Notes under the pieces: model-generated
Databases searched by the model: none
The model's input: only the letters and a program-made list of their open reading frames with translations
What the model was told of the DNA's origin: nothing
Position numbers and translations under genes: made by a program
Source of the DNA: Desulfobacteraceae bacterium
GTDB taxonomy: Bacteria; Desulfobacterota; Desulfobacteria; Desulfobacterales; Desulfobacteraceae
Assembly (NCBI GenBank): GCA_004796375.1
Contig: QZLA01000298.1
Span: 1 to 62,969, forward strand
DNA length: 62,969 nt
Direction: 5' to 3'
Shown: one piece after another, positions 17,914 through 25,868 of the stretch
Layout: each line of letters begins with the position of its first letter
Numbering within the stretch: position 1 is the first letter of the stretch

Positions 17914-19166
17914 ATAAAACACTGAGCTGGATCCAACTCTCGTTCAACAGTATTTTTCAGCACCGGCTCCGATCATTTTTAAGTATGCTGGGTATTATAT
18001 TCGGGGTAATGGCTGTGCTCACCATGATCTCCATCAGTGAAGGTGCCAAGAAAGAGCTGTTGGAACAGATTGAACGGCTGGGAACGAAAAATATATTTAT
18101 CAAGGCTGCTCAACTGACCCCTTCTCAAAAGGCTGCTGCCGTGGAAAAATTATCATCCGGCCTGACCATGGCAGATGGCAGCCGCATTCTGGCAGGCTGC
18201 AGCCAGGCAAAGCTGATTGCCGGCCTTAATGAGATCAGTGCTGCGGTCCGTGGAATATCCGGAAATGAAAGTCCTCAAGTGGTCGCGGTCTCACCCTCCT
18301 ATGCCGGGTTGATGAAAATCCTTGTGGCCAGGGGACGGTTTTTCACTCCATTTGATCAAATGAATCATGACATGGTTTGTGTCATTGGGAACACCCTGGC
18401 CACAAGGCTGGGCAAAAACGGAAACATCGGGAACCTGATCAGGATCGAAGACCATCTGTTTAAAATCATCGGTCATCTTCAAGAGGTTGATCCCCTTTCA
18501 CCCGGGAAAAAAAAGACAGCCATTTCAGTAAGAAACTATAACGAAATGCTCATGATCCCCTTAGGGGCTGACGGGTCAATTATTGCCCGGGACCAGGAAA
18601 CCCAATTATCCTATCACGGAGGTATCACGGAATTGATTGTACAGGTCCAGGATTCGGATCAAGTCATGGCCGCCGGAAAGGTCATCCACCGGATCATGGA
18701 GATTGCCCACAACCATGTTCCCGATTACCAGATCGTGATCCCCAGGGCCCTGTTTATCCAGGCCAGACAGACCCAGAAATTGTTTAATATGGTTCTTGGC
18801 GCCATTGCAGGAATATCCCTTCTGGTCGGCGGCATCGGCATTATGAACATCATGCTGGCCACCGTTTATGAGAGGACGCGTGAGATCGGCATCCGGCGGG
18901 CGGTAGGCGCCAGCCGGACAGATATTGTTCAACAGTTTCTTATCGAATCAATTATCCTGACCTTCAGCGGCGGGCTCATCGGGGTGGTATTGGGTTCTGC
19001 CTGCGCTGTGGTGGTATCCCGTATCGGTCAGTGGCAAACCTTGATCACGCCCTGGGCTGTATTGCTCTCTGTGATTATGGCCGTTGGTGTGGGCATCTTC
19101 TTCGGGCTGTACCCTGCTGTCCGGGCCTCCAGAATGGATCCCATCATAGCACTCAGGTACGAGTAA
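17910..19166 (+). CDS. MacB-like FtsX-superfamily permease
   Basis: The product is 418 residues and its ATG overlaps the ATPase stop (ATGA). One helix near the N-terminus (FLSMLGIIFGVMAVLTMISI), a large periplasmic domain (about 50-280) and three C-terminal helices (AIAGISLLVGGIGIMNIMLA, a middle helix, and a last helix ending in PAVRASRMDPIIALRYE) are the MacB topology. The motif ERTREIGIRRAVGAS is characteristic. Together with genes 14323-17913 it makes a MacAB-TolC-type exporter. MacB systems export peptides, lipids or macrolides from the periplasm; the cargo here is unknown, but the surface-protein operon upstream is suggestive. Confidence 0.9.
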   Translation: MNKTLSWIQLSFNSIFQHRLRSFLSMLGIIFGVMAVLTMISISEGAKKELLEQIERLGTKNIFIKAAQLTPSQKAAAVEKLSSGLTMADGSRILAGCSQAKLIAGLNEISAAVRGISGNESPQVVAVSPSYAGLMKILVARGRFFTPFDQMNHDMVCVIGNTLATRLGKNGNIGNLIRIEDHLFKIIGHLQEVDPLSPGKKKTAISVRNYNEMLMIPLGADGSIIARDQETQLSYHGGITELIVQVQDSDQVMAAGKVIHRIMEIAHNHVPDYQIVIPRALFIQARQTQKLFNMVLGAIAGISLLVGGIGIMNIMLATVYERTREIGIRRAVGASRTDIVQQFLIESIILTFSGGLIGVVLGSACAVVVSRIGQWQTLITPWAVLLSVIMAVGVGIFFGLYPAVRASRMDPIIALRYE

Positions 19167-19179
19167 AGCCAACCGGTGT

Positions 19180-19842
19180 TTAACTGAAATCCTCAATGGC
19201 GTAAAGGAAATGCATCAACGGGGTCAGGAAGCTGTCCGTGAGTTCATGGAATTGCGTGCCGATTGAAAGCTTTTCTTTTTCGCGTTTAACATTACGTACA
19301 CTGGCAATTGCAGCGACCTCTGTAGACACCCCTGGAAACTGGCAGAATATTTTCAAAAAGTCCCCTTCCTTCAATGGGGAAATGGCGGGTTTATCATCGT
19401 TATACTTAAACCGGCATCCATTTTTACTGATATCAAATACCACAATGGAAAACCCGACCTCTCTGTATTCAATACGGCCGGGAATGGTAACGCTGTTACG
19501 TTTGACAAGCCTGAGTTCTCTTTCCTGAACGATCTTGGGGTACTCGATGGCCACGGCCTTGATCGGATCAGTTATGATTTCAATAACATTGGATTGAAAC
19601 GCGTAAACAGAGCCTTCAAACAAGTATTTGATCACTATCTTATTGCCTTTATAGAGTTTGGTTTTGACACTTTTGTATCGTTTAGGCAGGGTAATGATCA
19701 TGAATTCATCTTTGAGCAGGCCGACAAATACGCTTGTAACACTGAAGTTGACGCCTTCGATTTCAAGGTAAAGTTTGGTCCCGATATCGATATAAATTCC
19801 CTTGGATTTATCCAGTTCCAGCAGGTCGTCAAGGCTTTCCAA
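19180..19842 (-). CDS. YcgR-like PilZ-domain protein
   Basis: The product is 220 residues from TTG at 19842, with AGGAAAGGAAA upstream. The N-terminal half (about 15-110) resembles the YcgR-N domain. The C-terminal PilZ domain has the RxxxR motif in RLVKR and DISKNG matching DxSxxG, both needed for c-di-GMP binding. YcgR-type proteins couple c-di-GMP to motility or surface behaviour. The gene is convergent with the exporter permease, 13 bases apart. Confidence 0.85.
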   Translation of the reverse strand: MESLDDLLELDKSKGIYIDIGTKLYLEIEGVNFSVTSVFVGLLKDEFMIITLPKRYKSVKTKLYKGNKIVIKYLFEGSVYAFQSNVIEIITDPIKAVAIEYPKIVQERELRLVKRNSVTIPGRIEYREVGFSIVVFDISKNGCRFKYNDDKPAISPLKEGDFLKIFCQFPGVSTEVAAIASVRNVKREKEKLSIGTQFHELTDSFLTPLMHFLYAIEDFS

Positions 19843-20120
19843 TACTATTTCCTTTCCTCAATTGAAAAAGTGATGGCTTATCAGTATGGTGTTGTTAAAT
19901 CAAAATATACTGGTTTTGTATGGCCAACGTGATAATTTGTCAAGAAGTAATGTTTCTGCCCCTCCTGCTCTAAAGAGTCATACCATTGGGTTGTAGAATA
20001 AAAAAGAAGCAATCTGCGACATGGTTTTTGATAAATGAAAACCTATTGACATTCATTTGCCAACAGGTGATATAGACTTGACGATATTGCTTTTAATTTA
20101 AATATTCCGGATGTGAGGCC

Positions 20121-22409
20121 ATGGGACGCTGTTTAATCCATTATACACCGATAGTCATACTGTTTTCAATTTTCCTGATTTTAGTTACATTTTCGCACCC
20201 CCTGCTGGCAAACGATCCGCCGGTTGAACCGGTTTTACTTTCTCCTGCTGCCGGTGCAACAGGTGTTGACCTTGATGATCCTGCCGGTTTTTTTCTCAAA
20301 TGGAGCTGCTCAGACCCCGATATTGGAGATGTCCTGACCTATGATGTCTATCTTGGAGAAGACCCGGATCCCTCCTGGTTTGCGTCAACATCTCACACCC
20401 CGCCCTCCCCCGGGTCGGATGAAACCTGGTATCAACTGCCGCTTCGACTTAAAGGTCATACCACCTACTATTGGCGGATCGTTGCCAGGGACAACCAGGG
20501 TCATACCACAGAAGGCACAGAAATCCGGCAGTTTACGACACGCAATGCCCCCCCAAAACCGGTCACCCTGGTTTTTCCAACGGCCAATGCAGATATCCTT
20601 CCCGGGACGATCTGGCTCAGGTGGGCCTGCGACGGTGATCCCGACCCCAACGACACGATCAGTTATGATGTCTATTTCGGTACCCAGGCAAATGATCCCA
20701 CACCGATTGACAATACTGAAAACACCCATTATGAACGAACATTGTCCGCCAACAAGACCTACTACTGGGAGATTAAAGCCAAGGACGGGCTTGGTGAAGA
20801 AACCGCTTCAGGTCGGTTTTCCTTTACAACCCACCTGACCCAGACGTTGCACGATGATGAAACCATCGACACAACAGGGGTTACATTTTTAAAAACAGAC
20901 AGCCCTCATGTCATCAAAGGGACACTGACCATTACGGATGACGGCGAATTGACCATTGAACCGGGCACCGTTGTTAAATTTGAGCCCAATGCCCTGATCA
21001 AGGCAACCGGCGAACTTAAGGCGGTCGGCACACCGGCAGAGCCGATTGTTTTTACATCCGGCAGGGATGATCTCTACCTGGGTAATACCGGAACAGGAAG
21101 CCCTGTGCCTGAAAAAGGAGACTGGCAGAGAATAGAATTCAACAGCAGTGACAGTGACAGTTCAAAACTTGAATACTGTGTGCTCAGATACGGCGGAACA
21201 TCCATCGGGGCAGTTTATGTCAGCGAATCAAACCCCAGTATACGGTTCAATACGATCACCCGGTGCGGTTCCTATGGTATCAAGATTTTTACAGGTGCCC
21301 CCAATATAGCGGGAAACACATTTTCTGAAAACGAAAATTTCGACCTGTTCTACTACCACCCGGCTGACAGCAACCCGCCCAATACGTATGAGTTCGGCAT
21401 CTGTTATCAGAATAGTCTTAAGAACAGTCTTAAAATACACAACGGCTTTCTACAGGATTTTTCCGACAACACGCTACATTACAACGGGAGCTTTCCGATC
21501 AAAATTCCTGCTCAAGCACTACAGGGGTTTTCCGGAAATACCTTCACCGGTTACACCGCTGCCAGCATCATAGAGGTTACCGGCGGCCGGGTGATCGGTT
21601 TATCTTCAAGTTTGCCCGGGTTTACCTACCATATTCTTGCCGATCTGTTTGTTGAAATTTCCAACAATGAATCCAAACTGTCGATTGATCCCGGAGCAAC
21701 ACTGAAATTTGCCAACAATACGGGCCTCTTTGCCGGTCGTGAAGGATATGGTTACCTTTCCACGCTGGCTGCTCAAGGTACAGCTGAATCAAAAATCACA
21801 TTTACCACACTGGATGACAACCCTGCGACCCGTAGCTGGACAGGTATTGTTCTGGGAAACCGATCAAAGGATTACAACCCAAGCCTGGATACAGGAACCG
21901 TGCTTGAACACTGCGATGTCCTGTATGCAGGCGGAGACGGTACGCTTGAAGCTGCCGGGATTCATCTAACAAATACCTTTCCCGGACTGTCCTTTGTTTC
22001 GGTGAACCACTCAAAAGGCAGCGGCATCTGGGTGGATAACCAGACTGCAACAGTGCCGGTTCAAATCCTTGAATCGGCCATTACTGAATGTGAGGATTGC
22101 GGGATTGTCCTGGACGCCGCGTCCACAGGTACCATCCAGGTTCATCAATCCGTGATTCAAGATAATGGCGCAGCTACCGGTGCCGATGGATGCGGAATAT
22201 CCAACGAGACCCGCAACACGACGCCAGTGACCATAGATGCCCATTCAAACTTCTGGGGCCATGCCTCAGGCCCCTATCACAGTACGACCAATCCCGGGGG
22301 CCAGGGAAATCTGGTCACGGATCATGTTGATTTTGAGCCTTGGATGAGCACCTTAACCGGGACACCTTTGACGTTTCCCGGTATTATTCTTTTACTCGGT
22401 GTTGAGTAA
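20121..22409 (+). CDS. Secreted fibronectin-III / parallel beta-helix protein
   Basis: The product is 762 residues with a signal peptide (IVILFSIFLILVTFSHPLLA). Two fibronectin type III-like domains follow (about 33-140 and 143-238), each with a TTYYWRIVARD or KTYYWEIKAKD strand. The remainder is a right-handed beta-helix: repeated short units such as GTLTITDDGELTIEPGT, NPSIRFNTITRCGSYGIKI and a VTIDAHSNFWG end unit typical of PbH1 repeats. The last residues (TFPGIILLLGVE) form a hydrophobic tail like that of the RCC1 protein. It is probably a surface protein. TTGACA at 20046 may belong to its promoter, but the spacing to a -10 box is poor. Confidence 0.85.
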   Translation: MGRCLIHYTPIVILFSIFLILVTFSHPLLANDPPVEPVLLSPAAGATGVDLDDPAGFFLKWSCSDPDIGDVLTYDVYLGEDPDPSWFASTSHTPPSPGSDETWYQLPLRLKGHTTYYWRIVARDNQGHTTEGTEIRQFTTRNAPPKPVTLVFPTANADILPGTIWLRWACDGDPDPNDTISYDVYFGTQANDPTPIDNTENTHYERTLSANKTYYWEIKAKDGLGEETASGRFSFTTHLTQTLHDDETIDTTGVTFLKTDSPHVIKGTLTITDDGELTIEPGTVVKFEPNALIKATGELKAVGTPAEPIVFTSGRDDLYLGNTGTGSPVPEKGDWQRIEFNSSDSDSSKLEYCVLRYGGTSIGAVYVSESNPSIRFNTITRCGSYGIKIFTGAPNIAGNTFSENENFDLFYYHPADSNPPNTYEFGICYQNSLKNSLKIHNGFLQDFSDNTLHYNGSFPIKIPAQALQGFSGNTFTGYTAASIIEVTGGRVIGLSSSLPGFTYHILADLFVEISNNESKLSIDPGATLKFANNTGLFAGREGYGYLSTLAAQGTAESKITFTTLDDNPATRSWTGIVLGNRSKDYNPSLDTGTVLEHCDVLYAGGDGTLEAAGIHLTNTFPGLSFVSVNHSKGSGIWVDNQTATVPVQILESAITECEDCGIVLDAASTGTIQVHQSVIQDNGAATGADGCGISNETRNTTPVTIDAHSNFWGHASGPYHSTTNPGGQGNLVTDHVDFEPWMSTLTGTPLTFPGIILLLGVE

Positions 22410-22527
22410 ACCGGCGGTTATAATCTGAGACAAACGCGTTGTCAAACCATTGCCCACCCGCGATCTGCCTGGTTATGGCCCAGGTAAGATTCCCTTGTCG
22501 AACCCCTTGATGATCGGGTCGCTCATC

Positions 22528-22896
22528 CTATTTAATCACCTTGGTGTAGACAAATCCGGTCCAATCGTTGTTGGCACCTCTGTAATCCTCGGGACACCGC
22601 TCTGTAGAATCGGTCACGGTAATTGTAATGGTGCCTGCTGCATTACCGTTAATGGTCACGGTATTTGTCCAGACATGAACACCTAAGTCCTCCTCAGAAG
22701 GCAATACCTGGTGTGTGGGGATGGCAAAATAATCCGCAATTCTTGAAGCAACATTCTGGGCATCAGACTCTACACTTGAACAAAAGGTCTTGTTTCGATA
22801 GGCAATAAAGTTGGGGATAGCCACTGCGGCAAGAATGCCGATAATGGCGATAACAATCATCAGTTCAATCAGTGTGAATCCTTTGCTGTTTTTCAT
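22528..22896 (-). CDS. pilA: Type IV pilin (PilA-like major or minor pilin)
   Basis: The product is 122 residues with a short prepilin leader MKNSKG ending in Gly, then FTLIELMIVIAIIGILAAVA, the class III signal with Phe at +1 and Glu at +5. The globular part is short and has two cysteines (CSS near 37 and ERCPED near 103) that could make the D-region disulfide. Length matches small type IVa pilins of Desulfobacterota. A sigma-54 promoter precedes it. It is separated from the ATPase gene at 23386 by a 489-base gap. Whether it is the major subunit cannot be told from this window. Confidence 0.9.
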   Translation of the reverse strand: MKNSKGFTLIELMIVIAIIGILAAVAIPNFIAYRNKTFCSSVESDAQNVASRIADYFAIPTHQVLPSEEDLGVHVWTNTVTINGNAAGTITITVTDSTERCPEDYRGANNDWTGFVYTKVIK

Positions 22897-22954
22897 ACGC
22901 TCCTCGTCAGGGTCACGGAATTCTGTACTTTACCCACATGGTGGTACTTGTTAA

Positions 22955-22970
22955 AGCAAAGATTGTACCG
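22955..22970 (-). promoter_or_regulatory. Sigma-54 promoter of the pilin gene
   Basis: On the minus strand the sequence CGGTACAATCTTTGCT has GG and GC exactly 12 bases apart and matches the -24/-12 consensus TGGCAC-N5-TTGC at GG, AC and TTGC. Transcription would start about 48 bases before the pilin ATG, which has GAGGAG upstream. Pilin genes in Pseudomonas and Geobacter are sigma-54 dependent through PilR, which supports the call. No PilS/PilR gene is in this window. Confidence 0.65.
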
Positions 22971-23101
22971 ACGGGACAAAAAAACAGAAGCAAGTGCTTC
23001 TTGACTTAAGGGTAACCCGGTACAGCAGCGAAAAGAGAGGTGACGCTTGAGGTGAAATTACGGATAATGAACAAAAATTGTTAATTCAGGGCAGAAATGT
23101 G

Positions 23102-23299
23102 TTATGCACCTGTATCATCGTGTATCTTCAGGTTCTTGACATGGATGGTCTTTTTTACTGTTTTCTTTGCGTTCATTTCACGGATTTTCTTGAAATTGGT
23201 TTTAACAATTTTTTCGGCCATTTTGCCGCCAGCAGCTCGTATATTGGACTGATATCTTATAACGTGAATTTCATCCCACGTGACAGTAAATTTTTTCAT
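23102..23299 (-). CDS. Possible small basic protein, unknown
   Basis: In the 489-base gap between the pilin and the pilus ATPase there is one minus-strand frame of 65 residues (MKKFTVTWDEIHVIRYQSNI...), Lys-rich and without membrane segments. The ribosome site is weak (GAGA). It could be a genuine small gene or chance; the rest of the gap shows no other likely coding region. Confidence 0.3.
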   Translation of the reverse strand: MKKFTVTWDEIHVIRYQSNIRAAGGKMAEKIVKTNFKKIREMNAKKTVKKTIHVKNLKIHDDTGA

Positions 23300-23385
23300 G
23301 GCGCGCAGTCTCTTTTTCGTTCAGCAAGTAATCATTCAAAACCATATGTCACGTAGCAATCCTGAATCCATTTGTAAAGCGAAAT

Positions 23386-25626
23386 TTACTGATTACTCGC
23401 TTTTGCGACCTTTTTTCTTTGCTTGAGCATATTCACAAACATCTTGTCGGTTTTGTCGAGGCGTCCGGCCAGAACAGAGAACAGATGTTTGGCCACATCA
23501 GGATATTTCTCGATGATTTCCTCTAGTTTGTCACCGGGAAAACGCTTGATGGTGGAACGGCCTTTGGATATGATGGACGCGGATCTTGGCTCACCGGTGA
23601 TGGCCGACATCTCCCCAAAATAGTCACCGGGTTCCACAATCTCGGCAATCACTTTGCCGCCTTTAACGACATACAGGGCTCCCTGGACCAGTTTGAAAAA
23701 ATCGATATCCTTATTGCCTTCCCTGATAATGATATCCTTGTCTTCATATTGCTCGACCTCAGGATTGATCAGGTATCCGGGCAAGGCTTCCTTGGTAATG
23801 GTGGTTTTCTTCAGCACCTCTTCAAGGGAGGTTTCACCTGCCCTTACCTTTTCAAGCCCGGCATCCCTAAGCGTCACCATCCCCTCCTGGATAGCGACCT
23901 TCCGGAGTTGGTCCTCGGGTATCTCAGCACTGATGGCCTTATTGACCTCATCATTGACCTCCATCAGCTCATAAAGACCAAGGCGCCCTTTATACCCGGT
24001 ACCATTGCAGTTACCACAACCTCTGGGTCCCATGATTTTCAACTCAGGGATCTCTTTTTTCTCAAACCCGAAAAGTTCCAGCTCTTTGGGATCGTGTCCC
24101 ATGTCTTCCTGCTTGCATTCCGGACAGAGCCTTCTGACCAGCCGCTGCGAAAGGACCATGGTAACAGAGGAAGCCACCATATACGAAGGAATACCAATAT
24201 CGATCAAACGACTGACCGTGGCAGCACAGTCATTGGTATGGAGCGTGGAAAACACGAGATGACCGGTCATGGATGCCTTGATGGCAATCTCGGCGGTTTC
24301 CTGGTCACGGATTTCACCCACCATGATGATGTCCGGGTCCTGCCTTAAAAACGCTCTCAAGGCCGCGGCAAAGGTCATCCCGACCTCCTCTCTTACAGCG
24401 ACCTGGTTAATCCCCTTGAAGTTGAACTCTACCGGGTCTTCGGCAGTCAGTATCTTGGTATCCTCTTTATTTAATCGATTAAGAACGGAATAGAGGGTGG
24501 TGGTTTTACCGGAACCTGTCGGGCCGGTAACAAGAAGCATACCATAAGGCCGGTTGATGCATCGCTTCAAGCTGGCAAAGGTGGATTCCTCAAATCCGAG
24601 TTTGGTCAGATCGATGTTCAGTGCACTCTGATCCAGTATACGAAGAACCAGGCTTTCACCAAACAGGGTCGGCAATGTGGAAACACGGAAATCAACTGCT
24701 TTTCTCCTGCCGAACCTGAGCTTGATACGGCCGTCCTGGGGAACACGCCGCTCGGCAATATCCAGGGAGGCCAGGATTTTGATCCTTGAAATAACCGCAT
24801 TCCGGATAGACAAGGGCAGGTTCATCGACTTATAAAGACTACCGTCCAGCCGGTAACGCACCTGGAATGATTTTTCAAACGGTTCGATGTGTATATCTGA
24901 TATGCCGTCCTGGATCGCCTGGGTCAGAATTCCGTTTACGAGTTTAATGATCGGTGCATCCGATGCCATGAATGCATCTGCATCCTCAAGGTCGTCAGAG
25001 ACCCCCACCTCGACCTCTTCGGCTGCCTCAGACACGAGGGATCCAAAGTCCTCTACCTCGGTGACCGGTTCCTCTTCTTCCACCTCTTCGTCAAAGTGCA
25101 AAAACTCCTTGTATTGCTCATCACTGATTTTGTAGAAGTCCCGGTAGGCCTGGATGATATCATTCTCCGTGGACACACTAACCTGAATATTCATCCCGGT
25201 CAGGTTCTGGAGATCCTGTACAGAATCGGTATTGGTGGGTTCGGTCATGGTGACGAGAAGCTCATCGCCGATAAGCTTCAGTGGAACGGCCATATGTTTG
25301 CGCACCTCTGCAAAGGGAAGCAGTTCGATCAGTGCTTCGCTGGGCTTGATCTCGCTGTAGGGCGTCATGTCATAATTATACCGGCGGCCCAGTACATTGA
25401 CGATGGTATTGGGATCAATGAATCCTTTATTCAGCAGGATGGACGAGAGCAGCTGGTCTGAATTTTTATGAACTTCCAGTGCATCCTGCAGCTGGAGGCT
25501 TGTAATCTGCCCCTCCTTGGATAGAATTTCACCAATTTTGACCTTACCCGCTCCGGTTTGATCCTTAATAGTGGCTTTCAGGCTGGACGTTTTCTCTTTT
25601 TTTTCGGCTTGCTTTGGCGCGCTCAT
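23386..25626 (-). CDS. GspE/PilB-type pilus ATPase with MshEN and cyclic-nucleotide-binding domains
   Basis: The product is 746 residues, about 170 longer than typical PilB. An N-terminal MshEN-like region (about 28-95; KIGEILSKEGQITSLQLQDAL) is a class that can bind c-di-GMP. The ATPase core has Walker A GPTGSGKTTT (about 365), Asp box, Walker B IIMVGEIRDQET (about 430), the HLVFSTLHTN histidine box, and a four-cysteine zinc site (CPEC...CGNC, about 500-550). From about 620 a cNMP-binding domain begins, with the phosphate-binding cassette FGEMSAITGEPRSAS holding the expected Glu and Arg. The ATPase powers pilus or type II secretion pseudopilus extension. It lies near the pilin and behind a 69-residue membrane protein. 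Confidence 0.9.
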   Translation of the reverse strand: MSAPKQAEKKEKTSSLKATIKDQTGAGKVKIGEILSKEGQITSLQLQDALEVHKNSDQLLSSILLNKGFIDPNTIVNVLGRRYNYDMTPYSEIKPSEALIELLPFAEVRKHMAVPLKLIGDELLVTMTEPTNTDSVQDLQNLTGMNIQVSVSTENDIIQAYRDFYKISDEQYKEFLHFDEEVEEEEPVTEVEDFGSLVSEAAEEVEVGVSDDLEDADAFMASDAPIIKLVNGILTQAIQDGISDIHIEPFEKSFQVRYRLDGSLYKSMNLPLSIRNAVISRIKILASLDIAERRVPQDGRIKLRFGRRKAVDFRVSTLPTLFGESLVLRILDQSALNIDLTKLGFEESTFASLKRCINRPYGMLLVTGPTGSGKTTTLYSVLNRLNKEDTKILTAEDPVEFNFKGINQVAVREEVGMTFAAALRAFLRQDPDIIMVGEIRDQETAEIAIKASMTGHLVFSTLHTNDCAATVSRLIDIGIPSYMVASSVTMVLSQRLVRRLCPECKQEDMGHDPKELELFGFEKKEIPELKIMGPRGCGNCNGTGYKGRLGLYELMEVNDEVNKAISAEIPEDQLRKVAIQEGMVTLRDAGLEKVRAGETSLEEVLKKTTITKEALPGYLINPEVEQYEDKDIIIREGNKDIDFFKLVQGALYVVKGGKVIAEIVEPGDYFGEMSAITGEPRSASIISKGRSTIKRFPGDKLEEIIEKYPDVAKHLFSVLAGRLDKTDKMFVNMLKQRKKVAKASNQ

Positions 25627-25652
25627 AGGCTCAGGTCACCTTTTTTGAAGGT

Positions 25653-25862
25653 TTATTTACGGTTTTTATACAGTTTCTGGACGCCGGCAAGAATGAGCAG
25701 GCCTCCAAGGATATAAAAACAGGCTCTGACCAACAACAATGATCCGGAAAAAGATTCTATTCCTTCAACTTTTACCATTACCTCCGGCACCCTGTAAACA
25801 ACCAAAATGCCGATAAAAATGATTATCGACCCGTAAATCATCTGAAACTTTCGCTTATCCAT
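25653..25862 (-). CDS. Small two-helix membrane protein
   Basis: The product is 69 residues with two membrane helices (MIYGSIIIFIGILVVYRV and RACFYILGGLLILAGVQKL) and a short periplasmic loop. It starts 6 bases after the ABC-F stop and ends 26 bases before the pilus ATPase, so the three genes are probably one transcript. No family was recognised. A link to the pilus ATPase is positional only. Confidence 0.7.
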   Translation of the reverse strand: MDKRKFQMIYGSIIIFIGILVVYRVPEVMVKVEGIESFSGSLLLVRACFYILGGLLILAGVQKLYKNRK

Positions 25863-25868
25863 CTTTTT

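Noticed and set aside
23078-23356. Plus-strand frame of 92 codons in the pilin/ATPase gap
   Set aside because: It is opposite a more gene-like minus frame, has no ribosome site and looks like a Phe-rich random translation.
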